From assembly GCA_026168605.1 (NCBI GenBank), contig JAPFDX010000014.1:1-64000 (forward strand): a DNA stretch of 64,000 bases, written 5' to 3'. Below, one piece after another: positions 27,002 to 35,202 of this stretch (position 1 is the first letter of the stretch; each line of letters starts with the position of its first letter). The translations under genes and the position numbers were made by a program. The notes below the pieces were generated by a model, which saw only the letters and a list, made by a program, of their open reading frames with translations, was not told the origin of the DNA and searched no databases. This DNA comes from Roseburia sp. GTDB taxonomy: Bacteria; Bacillota; Clostridia; Lachnospirales; Lachnospiraceae.

Positions 27002-28144
27002 ATGGAATGGCAGGATTATAAAACGCCGTGTTATGTGATCGATCTGGAGCGTTTCAGAAAAAACTGTATGGAGATCAAAAGACCGTTTGAGGAAATGTGG
27101 GAGTCAAGGGTGGAGTTTGGTTACTCCGTCAAGACCAATCACGACAGGAACCTGATGCGGTATGCCGCAGAGCAGCTTGGATGGTATATCGAGACGGTAT
27201 CTCCGGCAGAATATGAGGACGCTTGTGCCGTGACAGTACCCGGACGGATTATTTTTAACGGACCGTGCAAGGGGGGGTATCTGAAAAAGGCATATGAGGC
27301 GGGAAGCATGATCAATCTGGATCACCTGTCGGAGGTGGAGGAGCTGTGCGGCGGCGCATATGGAAAAGACGGCGGCGCCGAGATCGGGATTCGCCTGAAT
27401 TTTGATCTGGAGTCCCTCTGCCCGGGTGAGACGACCGCCGGAGACTCGGTGAGCCGTTTCGGGATCTGCTATGAAAACGGGGACTTTGCAAAGGCGGTCG
27501 GGATGCTTCGGGCGGCGGGGATCGAGCCTGCCGGGATTCATCTGCACACCAGCACAAAGAGCCGGAGTGCCCGTGTATTCCGTATGCTCGCGCGCAAGGC
27601 GGCGGAGGTCATCAGAGAATTTGATTTAAAAATTTCCTATGTGGACATGGGCGGTGGATTTTTCGGTGGTCAGAAGGTCGCCGGAAAGCCGGAGATGAAG
27701 GAGTATGCGCAGTGCATTTGCGACGAGCTGAGGCAGGCGGTCAGCCCGCAGGAGACGAGACTCATCTTAGAGCCGGGGGCGTCCGTGCTGGCGACGAGCG
27801 TGTTATACTTGTCGCGCGTGATCAATGTCAGGGAGATCCGCGGAACAGAGGTGGTGACTCTGGATGGAACGCTTTTGCACATCAATCCGTTTTTTAATGA
27901 CCGGGTTCCTCCGTACAGGCTATACAGAAATGAGGAGACGGCGGTGCGTGCGCGCCGGAAGAAGCAGATTGTCTGCGGAAGCACGTGCATGGAGAACGAC
28001 AGATTCCTGGAACGCGCGGAGGCGGAGGCGCTGTGCGAGGGAGATCTGTTTGAATTTCATGCGGCGGGGGCATATACGATGGCGTTTAACAGTCAGTTTA
28101 TTCTGCGGGCGCCGGAGGTGTATGTGAGAAACGAAGAAGGATAA
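27002..28144 (+). CDS. PLP-dependent fold-III decarboxylase (LysA/NspC/ornithine decarboxylase-2 type)
   Basis: The 380-residue protein has VEFGYSVKTNHDRNLM with the PLP lysine K44, FGICYENGDFAKAVGML, IHLHTSTKSRSARVF, the phosphate-binding VDMGGGFFGGQ and a C-terminal GSTCMENDRFLERA with the active-site cysteine and aspartate of this fold. It should decarboxylate (or racemise) an amino acid; diaminopimelate, lysine, ornithine and carboxynorspermidine are family substrates. Its place next to an ATP-grasp ligase inside a GDP-sugar operon, not in a lysine operon, argues against plain LysA. Confidence 0.87.
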   Translation: MEWQDYKTPCYVIDLERFRKNCMEIKRPFEEMWESRVEFGYSVKTNHDRNLMRYAAEQLGWYIETVSPAEYEDACAVTVPGRIIFNGPCKGGYLKKAYEAGSMINLDHLSEVEELCGGAYGKDGGAEIGIRLNFDLESLCPGETTAGDSVSRFGICYENGDFAKAVGMLRAAGIEPAGIHLHTSTKSRSARVFRMLARKAAEVIREFDLKISYVDMGGGFFGGQKVAGKPEMKEYAQCICDELRQAVSPQETRLILEPGASVLATSVLYLSRVINVREIRGTEVVTLDGTLLHINPFFNDRVPPYRLYRNEETAVRARRKKQIVCGSTCMENDRFLERAEAEALCEGDLFEFHAAGAYTMAFNSQFILRAPEVYVRNEEG

Positions 28145-28169
28145 AGTGAGAAATAACGGGAGGAGAACC

Positions 28170-29111
28170 ATGCTGTCTGTGATTATTCCGGCTTATCAGG
28201 AGGAGGAGATGATACCGATCACGGCAAAAACAGTCTCGGAAATACTCGACGGTGCAAAGATACCGCACGAGCTGATTTTTGTAAATGACGGTTCGCGTGA
28301 CGGGACGTGGGGGCAGATTGTAGCTGCGGCAAAAACGATCCGCGGTGTGCGCGGGATTTCTTTTTCAAAGAACTTTGGAAAGGAGGCGGCGATGATCGCG
28401 GGACTTGCCTATGCAAAGGGGGATGCGAGCGTGATCATCGACTGCGATCTCCAGCATCCGCCGGAGAAGATCGTGGAAATGTATGGACTGTGGCAGCAGG
28501 GGTACAAAGTCGTGGAGGCGGTAAAGCTTTCGCGCGGAAAGGAAGGCGTGTTCCACCGGTTTGCGGCGGGTGTGTTTTATAATATCATCAGCCGTGCGAC
28601 CGGGATCGATATGCGCAATGCATCCGACTTTAAGCTGATGGACCGGGAGGTTGTCGAAACGATCTTAAAGATGCCGGAGCGTCAGTTCTTTTTCCGGGCA
28701 ATCTCTGCCTGGGTTGGTTTCCGGTCGACGGTGGTAGAGTTTGAGGTGCAGGAGAGACTGCGGGGCGATTCCAAATGGTCCTTAAAGTCTCTGACAAAGT
28801 ATGCGGTCACGAATATCACCTCTTTTTCCTCCGCGCCGCTTCAGGTGGTCACGCTGTCCGGTCTGGTATTTTTTGTCTTTGCACTGATACTGGGGGTGCA
28901 TACGCTGGTAAAATTTTTGAGCGGCGCAGCGCTGGAGGGCTTTACAACCGTGATCATGCTGCAACTGATCAGCAGCAGCATCCTGATGCTTGCGATCGGC
29001 ATGATCGGCTATTATGTGGCTAAAATTTATGATGAAGTAAAAGGACGGCCGCGCTATATTGTGGAGGCGGAAACGGGAGAGACGGATGCAGAGAATCATG
29101 GAGATTTATAA
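28170..29111 (+). CDS. GtrB-like GT2 glycosyltransferase (polyprenyl-phosphate sugar synthase)
   Basis: The 313-residue protein has a GT-A domain (SVIIPAYQEEEMIP, FVNDGSRDGTW, the DxD-type VIIDCDLQHPP, MPERQFFFRAISAWVGF, GDSKWSLKSL) followed by two transmembrane helices (~230-255 and 265-290). It is of the dolichol-phosphate-mannose-synthase/GtrB kind that moves a sugar from UDP-sugar to undecaprenyl phosphate. GGAGGAG stands just before ATG 28170. GtrA and a GtrII-like protein follow with overlaps, giving a full side-chain-glycosylation cassette. Confidence 0.9.
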   Translation: MLSVIIPAYQEEEMIPITAKTVSEILDGAKIPHELIFVNDGSRDGTWGQIVAAAKTIRGVRGISFSKNFGKEAAMIAGLAYAKGDASVIIDCDLQHPPEKIVEMYGLWQQGYKVVEAVKLSRGKEGVFHRFAAGVFYNIISRATGIDMRNASDFKLMDREVVETILKMPERQFFFRAISAWVGFRSTVVEFEVQERLRGDSKWSLKSLTKYAVTNITSFSSAPLQVVTLSGLVFFVFALILGVHTLVKFLSGAALEGFTTVIMLQLISSSILMLAIGMIGYYVAKIYDEVKGRPRYIVEAETGETDAENHGDL

Positions 29112-29514
29112 GAAATACAGGGAACTGATAGAGTATGGCTTCTGGGGCGTCATGACCACGCTTGTCAACTATATCGTATATTTCAGTTGCACAAAGCTGG
29201 CGGGAATCGATTATCTGGTCAGCAATGTGGCGGCATGGTGCGTCGCCGTGCTGTTTGCCTTTCTTGTGAACAAGGTCTTTGTGTTCCGGGCGTCATCGTG
29301 GAACTTAAAGGCGCTCGCATGGGAGTTTGGAAGTTTTACCTCGGCGCGCGTGCTGTCGGGCGTTATGGAAACCGGACTGCTGTGGCTTTTTGTGCAGCAG
29401 TGGGGCTTTAGCGACGCGGTGATAAAGATTGTGGCGGGAGTGCTGGTCATCATCATCAATTACGTGTTCAGCAAACTGGTCATATTCCGGAAGAGAGAGG
29501 AGAAAAAAGGATGA
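29086..29514 (+). CDS. GtrA-like small membrane protein (polyprenyl-phosphate sugar flippase)
   Basis: A 142-residue protein with four hydrophobic segments, beginning near YGFWGVMTTLVNYIVYF and containing FLVNKVFVFRA and ARVLSGVMETGLLWL, the GtrA signature blocks. GtrA proteins flip undecaprenyl-phosphate-linked sugars to the outer face. ATG 29086 has GGGAGA 5 bases before it and overlaps the upstream GT by 26 bases; its stop overlaps the next start as ATGA. This tight packing supports one functional cassette. Confidence 0.9.
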   Translation: MQRIMEIYKKYRELIEYGFWGVMTTLVNYIVYFSCTKLAGIDYLVSNVAAWCVAVLFAFLVNKVFVFRASSWNLKALAWEFGSFTSARVLSGVMETGLLWLFVQQWGFSDAVIKIVAGVLVIIINYVFSKLVIFRKREEKKG

Positions 29515-31106
29515 AGCTTGCGTTTGACGCGCCGGACGATTGTCTGGGAAAGGTATGGAAACGTATTCCGGTGCAGGTGAAGTATGCGTTTTTCGGCACG
29601 ATTGTGATCGGGCTGATGACGCATCTGTACCAGTTTACCAACAAGCTGTACAATTATGACGAGCTGGCAAATATGCCGGGAGGTTATGGAACGGGAGTAG
29701 AGTCGGGCAGATGGTTTTTGACCCTGCTCGGAGACAAGCTTGCTGTGGAGTTTGGAAATTATTCGATCCCGCTGTTAAACGGTATGATCTCCGTCTTGTT
29801 TCTGGCATTCTCTGCGGCGCTGGTCGTGGATATGTTTCAGGTGAAGAGCCGCTTTTTTTCGGCTACGATCGGCGGACTGATGGTAGCGTTTCCGGCGGTG
29901 GTATGCTCTTTTTATTTTATGTACACGGTCGTGTTTTACTATCTGGCGGTTTTTATGAGCGTGCTCGCGGCGTATCTGGTCGTCAGATTTCCGAAGAATA
30001 TCCCGCTCCATCTGCTGGCGGTCGTACTGATTGCCTGCGCAGTGGGAACGTATCAGGCATATTTTTCGAATACGGCGTGCCTGCTTTTGATGGCTGTTAT
30101 CATTGTTTGCGCAGAGGCTGGCGGGGAGAGGGACTGGAAGAGTATTTTTCTTCTGGCGATCCGCTATCTTGCCGTGCTGGCTGCCGGCATGGTGCTCTAC
30201 TTTGTGCTGAATAAATTTTTTGTGGCGCACTGGGGAGTCGTGCTCAACGGATACCAGGGGATCGACACGATGGGACAGATCACACTCGCGCAGCTTTTGG
30301 ATGCCGTCAAGACGAGCTATAAGGAATTTGCCGGTCTGTGCTATAAAAATGTGAGCTATTTAAACCCGACGGGTTATGTGAAGAAATGTTTTGTTTTGAT
30401 CATGCTGGTCTATGCAGTCGGCGCAGCGGCAAAGATCTTTGGCGAGAAGAACTGTGTGATAAAGAAGGTGGTTCTGGCGCTTGGATTTTTGCTGGTTCCG
30501 CTGGGAAGCTTTCTGGTCTATATCATGGTGCCGAACGGCTGGGTCTATACGATCATGGTGTACAGCGTTGTGTTTGTCCCGGTCTTTGCATTTGTGTGGG
30601 CAGACCGTTTCACCGTGGCATTTGACAGGAAGGGCTGGCTTCGGAAAGGAATGCAGTGGGCGGCAGCGCTTGCGGCTGTCGTGATGCTTGTGGTGTATGT
30701 GTGGTATGGAAACGGGTGCTATCTGTCGCTTGAATATACCAAATACCATGACATGGCGTACTATGAGACGATGGTGACGCAGATCAAAAGCGCGGATGGA
30801 TACACGGACGACCTTCCGGTGGCGCTGATCGGCGATACGATCACGGATAACACACATACCGTGGGCAGCATGATGGGAGTGACCTTTGGCATGGACGGCA
30901 AAATAGAGAGCAATATCAATGCCTACTCCAGAACGTTTATCATCACAAAGCTGCTGGGATTTGCGCCGCGTTTCTGCGGTTATGAGGAGATTAGGATGCT
31001 GATGGAAAAGCAGGAGGTCAGGGATATGCCGTGCTATCCGGACGATGGATCAATCCGGGTTGTGGACGATATTGTTGTGGTAAAAATGACAGAGCTGCCG
31101 GAATAG
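29511..31106 (+). CDS. GtrII-like glucosyltransferase-domain membrane protein
   Basis: The 531-residue protein has about ten hydrophobic segments. The N-terminal loop LYNYDELANMPGGYGTGVESGRW holds acidic residues of the kind GT-C enzymes use for catalysis, matching the Glucos_trans_II family of serotype-converting transferases. It would take the sugar from undecaprenyl phosphate made by GtrB and flipped by GtrA, and add it to the glycan outside. The C-terminal ~110 residues form a soluble extracellular end. The sugar is not determinable from sequence. Confidence 0.82.
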   Translation: MKLAFDAPDDCLGKVWKRIPVQVKYAFFGTIVIGLMTHLYQFTNKLYNYDELANMPGGYGTGVESGRWFLTLLGDKLAVEFGNYSIPLLNGMISVLFLAFSAALVVDMFQVKSRFFSATIGGLMVAFPAVVCSFYFMYTVVFYYLAVFMSVLAAYLVVRFPKNIPLHLLAVVLIACAVGTYQAYFSNTACLLLMAVIIVCAEAGGERDWKSIFLLAIRYLAVLAAGMVLYFVLNKFFVAHWGVVLNGYQGIDTMGQITLAQLLDAVKTSYKEFAGLCYKNVSYLNPTGYVKKCFVLIMLVYAVGAAAKIFGEKNCVIKKVVLALGFLLVPLGSFLVYIMVPNGWVYTIMVYSVVFVPVFAFVWADRFTVAFDRKGWLRKGMQWAAALAAVVMLVVYVWYGNGCYLSLEYTKYHDMAYYETMVTQIKSADGYTDDLPVALIGDTITDNTHTVGSMMGVTFGMDGKIESNINAYSRTFIITKLLGFAPRFCGYEEIRMLMEKQEVRDMPCYPDDGSIRVVDDIVVVKMTELPE

Positions 31107-31153
31107 GCAGCCTGCCCGGAAAATAGGAATGGATTTGGACGGAGAAGATAGCG

Positions 31154-32200
31154 ATGAGTGAAAAAGGGACACAAAAGACAAGGATTGCATATATGGAGCT
31201 GGTGCGCATCATCGCCTGCTTTTTTGTGATCGTCAATCACACGAACAGCGGGATTTTTATGTCGCAGACGCCGGGCGGAAAGACCTGGTGGGTTTCGCTG
31301 TGCTATTTTTTCATGTGCAAGACAGCGGTTCCGCTGTTTCTCATGGCGTCCGGGGCAGTTCTGCTGGGGAGAGTGGATGAAAATGAAAAGCACTTAAAGC
31401 GCATCCTGCGCATTGTGGCGGATCTTGTACTGTTTTCGCTGCTGATGTATCTGTATGGAACCTTCCGCTCGGGAGGCGAGGTTGATCTTTTGGAGTTTTT
31501 CAAGCGCATTATCCAGCAGAACGTGTCAAATGCTTACTGGTATCTGTATCTGTACCTCGGAATCCTTTTGATGCTGCCTCTGTTTCAGAGACTTTCGGTC
31601 AATATGGGACGCCGGGCGTACCGGTATCTCATTTTTCTGTCAGTCGTTTTTCTGGGTGCGATGCCGATTGTAACGCACTATTTTCCGGGTGCGTTCGTGC
31701 ATCCGCTTTTCCCGGAGACATTTTTGCCTGTATACGCAGGTCTGCTCTTTCTGGGATACTATCTGGCACATGAGATCGAGCTGAAACATTCGTACGCTGC
31801 CGTCAGCGCTGTGCTGTTTTTTGCCGTGCTGCTGTTTGAGGTGTACGCTACATACATGGAATATCAGAAAAATCCGGAGGATTATCTGTTTTATGACAAC
31901 AGAACCCTGCTCACGGTCACGGTGACTGCAGCGTCGCTTTTTTATCTGGCGCGGTGGTTTGAGAGCGTAGTGCATACAGAGTGGTTCTGGAGGGCGGTTG
32001 TCTCACTTGGCGGCTGCACATTTGGAGTTTATCTGCTCTCAGATCTTTTCATTGAAATATATGCGATGGGTTATCTGACGCTGATGGCGCGGATGCACGT
32101 ACTTCTGGCGGTTGTGGTATATGAATTGCTGGTATTTTTTACCTGCGCGGCGATCACTGCCATATGCAGGAAAATTCCATATATAAAGAGATTGTTTTAA
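31154..32200 (+). CDS. Acyltransferase-3 family membrane protein
   Basis: About ten hydrophobic segments; the family opening IAYMELVRIIACFFVIVNHTNSG has the conserved Arg and His, followed by AVPLFLMASGAVLLGR and NAYWYLYLYLGILLMLPLFQ. 348 residues. This subgroup resembles WecH/OatA-like integral O-acetylases. It follows the Gtr cassette by 47 bp and is the fourth acyltransferase-3 of the locus. No clear terminator follows. Confidence 0.87.
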   Translation: MSEKGTQKTRIAYMELVRIIACFFVIVNHTNSGIFMSQTPGGKTWWVSLCYFFMCKTAVPLFLMASGAVLLGRVDENEKHLKRILRIVADLVLFSLLMYLYGTFRSGGEVDLLEFFKRIIQQNVSNAYWYLYLYLGILLMLPLFQRLSVNMGRRAYRYLIFLSVVFLGAMPIVTHYFPGAFVHPLFPETFLPVYAGLLFLGYYLAHEIELKHSYAAVSAVLFFAVLLFEVYATYMEYQKNPEDYLFYDNRTLLTVTVTAASLFYLARWFESVVHTEWFWRAVVSLGGCTFGVYLLSDLFIEIYAMGYLTLMARMHVLLAVVVYELLVFFTCAAITAICRKIPYIKRLF

Positions 32201-32273
32201 AGAAAATATTACGCTTGAAAAGAAAAGATAGCATTATGAAAAGAAACAGGGTATAATAACTTCGATTTTGTTG

Positions 32274-32302
32274 TTGTAAAGATAAGAAAAAAGTGATATA
32301 CT
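32274..32302 (+). promoter_or_regulatory. Promoter of the blaI/blaR1-like operon, with possible operator
   Basis: TTGTAA (32274-32279), 17 bp, extended -10 TGA-TATACT (32297-32302) give a start near 32309. Just downstream, 32307-32333, GTGC and GCAC arms flank GTAGTT and a GACGT..GTAG pattern recurs, a likely place for the BlaI-like dimer to bind and repress its own gene. It does not match the classical BlaI box closely. Confidence 0.55.
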
Positions 32303-32347
32303 CAGACGTGCGTAGTTGCACTGCGGACGTAGGAAGGAGAATGATTT

Positions 32348-32722
32348 ATGGATATCAATGATATTTCAACATGCGAGAAATTTGTCATGAAAGTCATCTG
32401 GGATTCTACGGAGGATTTGGCATTACAGGATATTATGGGAAAAGTCAACGAGGAGAACGATAAGTCATGGAAACCCCAGACGGTGTCCACGTTTCTTTCC
32501 AGACTGGTGAGAAAGGGATACTTGAGTATGTATCGCAAGGGCAGATATTGCTACTATCAGCCGATCGTCAGCAAGGAGGAATTCTGGAAGGCGACTGTTA
32601 CCGAGGATGCACGTATATTCAGTAACGGAAGTCTTGAAGCATTTGCCTACTGTCTGTGCGATGAGATGCTTTCAGAGGATGAGGTTGAGAGACTAAAGAG
32701 AAAGCTGGATGAACTTAATTAG
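32348..32722 (+). CDS. BlaI/MecI/CopY-family transcriptional repressor
   Basis: The 124-residue protein has the winged-helix core of the family: CEKFVMKVIWDSTEDLALQDIM, KSWKPQTVSTFLSRLVRKGYLSM and KGRYCYYQPIVSKEEF, then a C-terminal dimerisation helix. In this family the sensor protease cleaves the repressor and releases the operator. AAGGAG precedes ATG 32348, and the stop overlaps the start of the BlaR1-like gene by 14 bases. Its targets beyond itself are unknown; glycan or wall genes nearby are candidates. Confidence 0.92.
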   Translation: MDINDISTCEKFVMKVIWDSTEDLALQDIMGKVNEENDKSWKPQTVSTFLSRLVRKGYLSMYRKGRYCYYQPIVSKEEFWKATVTEDARIFSNGSLEAFAYCLCDEMLSEDEVERLKRKLDELN

Positions 32723-34133
32723 TCAGATTATTTATGCAATTATTACAATGATAATCACGGGAACACTGGGGCTTGGTATCTGGTACATGACACATGAGGT
32801 TTTACAGAAGTGTCATCCGGGACTGCCCTATTTATTATTGCGGATCATCTGTCTGCTGTATGTGCTGCCGGTCGGCTATATCGTCATACAGACCGCAAGA
32901 CGGGATGGATATGTGTATGTCGACGGGCTCTGGCAGATGAACTTTGGACTGGCAGGTATGCTGCGTCTGATCGTAGACGTTGTCTGCCTGATCTGGCTTA
33001 TACTGACGGGCAGACAGATTTATGTCTGCCTTTTTGTATGGCACAGGAGAAGGCTGCGCAGAGCGGCACTTGCCCCGGAGACGGATGCCAGGGTGTGTGC
33101 AGAGTTCGAGCGTGTGAAGGCGAAGCTCCATATCCGCAGACCCATTGGTCTGTACCGGTCCAGTACGGCGTTTTCGCCGAAAACTTACGGCGTGTACCGG
33201 TGCATGATCGTGTTGCCCGACGATACTTACAGTCAAAAACAGCTCAACGTGATTTTTCATCATGAACTGATGCACTGTAAAAGCTACGATGTATTTTACA
33301 AGCTTTGCAGTGTATACATAGTAAGCTTTTATCGTGCCAAAGGTCTTGGCTATAAGCTTTTGGTGCCTTTGAATGAGTGGAGCGAATACTATTGTGACAT
33401 CAGGGCGATCGAAGCCATCCGTGATGAGATGAGTGCAGCAGAATACTTTAGGATGATTCTTGACGTGATAGAGCAGAGGGCAGGAAGACGGAAGGCAGAG
33501 AATGATTTTTCCGGATTAGGCGAAAGCAGGTCACGATTAGAGAGGAGAATCGACTATATGATGAAATATAAAAATGTTAAGGCACGGTTGAACGCGACGG
33601 CAGTTGCAATCGCAGCACTGTTTGTGCTGACAAATGTCACGACGGTTTACGCGGCAGAGAGCGGTCTGTCGGATCTGTATGACATACTCTACCAGAAGGT
33701 GGAGCCGACGATGGAGGAGGTGAGCACGGCTCATGATCTGGAGGAATTTTATATTCCGGCAGCGGAGGATGACACCTATGAGAGACTGGAGTACGCCAAC
33801 CCGGAGGGGGAGACGGTCGCTCCGGCGCTGGATGAGAATGAGATTGTCTCCTTTAATTGGACAGTCTCTGCCGGCACACGCACGGCGTCCAAAACTTTCT
33901 ATGTGAAGAAGGGACAGAATATCAGTATGGCAACAGTAGTTACTCCGGGAGGCAGCACCTGCTGGATGGGCATTATGGATCCGCAGAATTCCGTGCGCTA
34001 CGTGGAAGGTACGGGGAGTCTTTCCCATGAATTTGCAGTGACCCAGTCAGGCTTCTACCGCGTGTTTGTGCAGAACCGCGGCAGTTCTGGGAGTATCACA
34101 GCCAGTGGCAGCTATTATATCTACACTCCGTAA
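32709..34133 (+). CDS. BlaR1/MecR1-like M56 membrane metalloprotease with non-PBP sensor domain
   Basis: Four or so N-terminal membrane segments and a zinc-protease motif HHELMHCKSYD (H185-E186-x2-H189) mark the M56 family. Classical BlaR1 ends in a penicillin-binding domain; here the last ~160 residues contain no SxxK/KTG set and look like a beta-sandwich (TFYVKKGQNISM, SGFYRVFVQNRG, SITASGSYYIY). The protein probably senses an envelope or sugar-related signal and then cleaves the BlaI-like repressor. The ligand is unknown. Confidence 0.87.
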   Translation: MNLISQIIYAIITMIITGTLGLGIWYMTHEVLQKCHPGLPYLLLRIICLLYVLPVGYIVIQTARRDGYVYVDGLWQMNFGLAGMLRLIVDVVCLIWLILTGRQIYVCLFVWHRRRLRRAALAPETDARVCAEFERVKAKLHIRRPIGLYRSSTAFSPKTYGVYRCMIVLPDDTYSQKQLNVIFHHELMHCKSYDVFYKLCSVYIVSFYRAKGLGYKLLVPLNEWSEYYCDIRAIEAIRDEMSAAEYFRMILDVIEQRAGRRKAENDFSGLGESRSRLERRIDYMMKYKNVKARLNATAVAIAALFVLTNVTTVYAAESGLSDLYDILYQKVEPTMEEVSTAHDLEEFYIPAAEDDTYERLEYANPEGETVAPALDENEIVSFNWTVSAGTRTASKTFYVKKGQNISMATVVTPGGSTCWMGIMDPQNSVRYVEGTGSLSHEFAVTQSGFYRVFVQNRGSSGSITASGSYYIYTP

Positions 34134-34211
34134 GCGGATATAGACTGGAAACAGAGATACTGTTACACACAAAAGATAAGGATGCGTGACCACGGAAGCT
34201 CTGTCTATGTA

Positions 34212-35165
34212 TCATTTTAAAGTAACGCTATTCGGGGCGGTGCTAAAATTAAGCACCGTCCTATTTTTTGCCTCCAGTGAATCCTTTAGTTCGCTTGCCG
34301 GAAAATCCGGGTTTTCCGTGATGTCTGTGGGCGCGTCAAAGAAAAAGACGGACGCGCCGGTTTTCTCATAAAATTCTTCGGAGAAAGACCAGTTTCCGTG
34401 GTGACCGACCTGCACATAATCGCAGGCAATGGCGTCGCCGTACTGTGCGAGCAGGCAGGCGTCCATATCATATTTGATATCGGAACAGAAGAGCATACTG
34501 CTCTCTCCGCTGCTGACCTCAAACAACAGGGAGGCATTGTTCTGGTAATCGAGCTCCTCGCCCACATTGGCGAGGACGGTGTCGTCATAGGCGTTGTAGA
34601 CAGAGAAGGTCAGTCCGCAGATCTCCAGCACATCCCCGCGCTTTAGGTGGGTGACATTGGAGGCGTCTTTCGTGAGCGCATAGTAGTCCTGCAAAACCGT
34701 GATGTCGTCATACGGCTCTCCGGCAGCCATGATAAAATTGTAGTCAAAGCCGTTATCGTAGATCTGTTTTACGACAATATCGCCGGGATCCTTCATGATG
34801 GCGTTGAAAGCTCCGGCATGATCCTTGTGCGGATGCGAGATGATCCATGCGTCCACCGTATTGCCGTGTTCTGCGATGATCCGGCGGAGTGCGTCCTCGT
34901 TCTCTGCCCATCCCCCGTCGATGATGATCAGGGTATCCTCGTTTGTAATGGTATAGCAGGTCGCCTGCACCCCGGTCGCGTCGGGGTACTGTGTCACAAG
35001 GTATTCCGTTGTGGGATCCGGGGTGTGACCGGTGGAATCGACGGTCTTTTGTGGCATAAGAGTGGCTCGCGAAGCGAACCACTCGTTGTCTCCTGTCAGA
35101 AGAAAAATGCCCGCCGTAAGGACAAGCAGTCCGGCGGCGATGGCGAGTATTTGTTTGTTTTTCAT
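34212..35165 (-). CDS. Membrane-anchored MBL-fold metallo-hydrolase (ComEC-C-like)
   Basis: An N-terminal membrane anchor or signal (residues ~5-23) precedes an MBL domain with the metal motif SHPHKDHAG (H111, H113, D115, H116), TLIIIDGGW, and a late YVQVGHHGN block, the pattern of ComEC C-terminal-like and related extracellular MBL proteins, not of beta-lactamases. It may hydrolyse a phosphoester in the envelope. It is convergent with the BlaR1-like gene; the plus-strand terminator of that gene lies inside its 3' end. Confidence 0.87.
   Translation of the reverse strand: MKNKQILAIAAGLLVLTAGIFLLTGDNEWFASRATLMPQKTVDSTGHTPDPTTEYLVTQYPDATGVQATCYTITNEDTLIIIDGGWAENEDALRRIIAEHGNTVDAWIISHPHKDHAGAFNAIMKDPGDIVVKQIYDNGFDYNFIMAAGEPYDDITVLQDYYALTKDASNVTHLKRGDVLEICGLTFSVYNAYDDTVLANVGEELDYQNNASLLFEVSSGESSMLFCSDIKYDMDACLLAQYGDAIACDYVQVGHHGNWSFSEEFYEKTGASVFFFDAPTDITENPDFPASELKDSLEAKNRTVLNFSTAPNSVTLK
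34234..34269 (+). terminator. Rho-independent terminator for the blaI/blaR1-like operon
   Basis: An 11-pair stem (34234-34244 with 34252-34262, two G-U pairs, 7-base loop) is followed by ATTTTTT. It reads as a terminator on the plus strand, 100 bp after the BlaR1-like stop, yet it lies within the last coding codons of the convergent MBL gene. Confidence 0.7.
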
Positions 35166-35202
35166 GAAAATGCTCCAGTTCTGTTTTTATATTGTAGACT
35201 CA

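Noticed and set aside
27002-28144. Plain diaminopimelate decarboxylase (lysA)
   Set aside because: The fold matches but no lysine genes are nearby and the gene is coupled to an ATP-grasp ligase, so I do not assign the symbol.
34212-35165. A beta-lactamase operon (MBL protein beside BlaI/BlaR1-like genes)
   Set aside because: The MBL protein is of the ComEC-C-like type, lies on the opposite strand, and the BlaR1-like sensor lacks a penicillin-binding domain.
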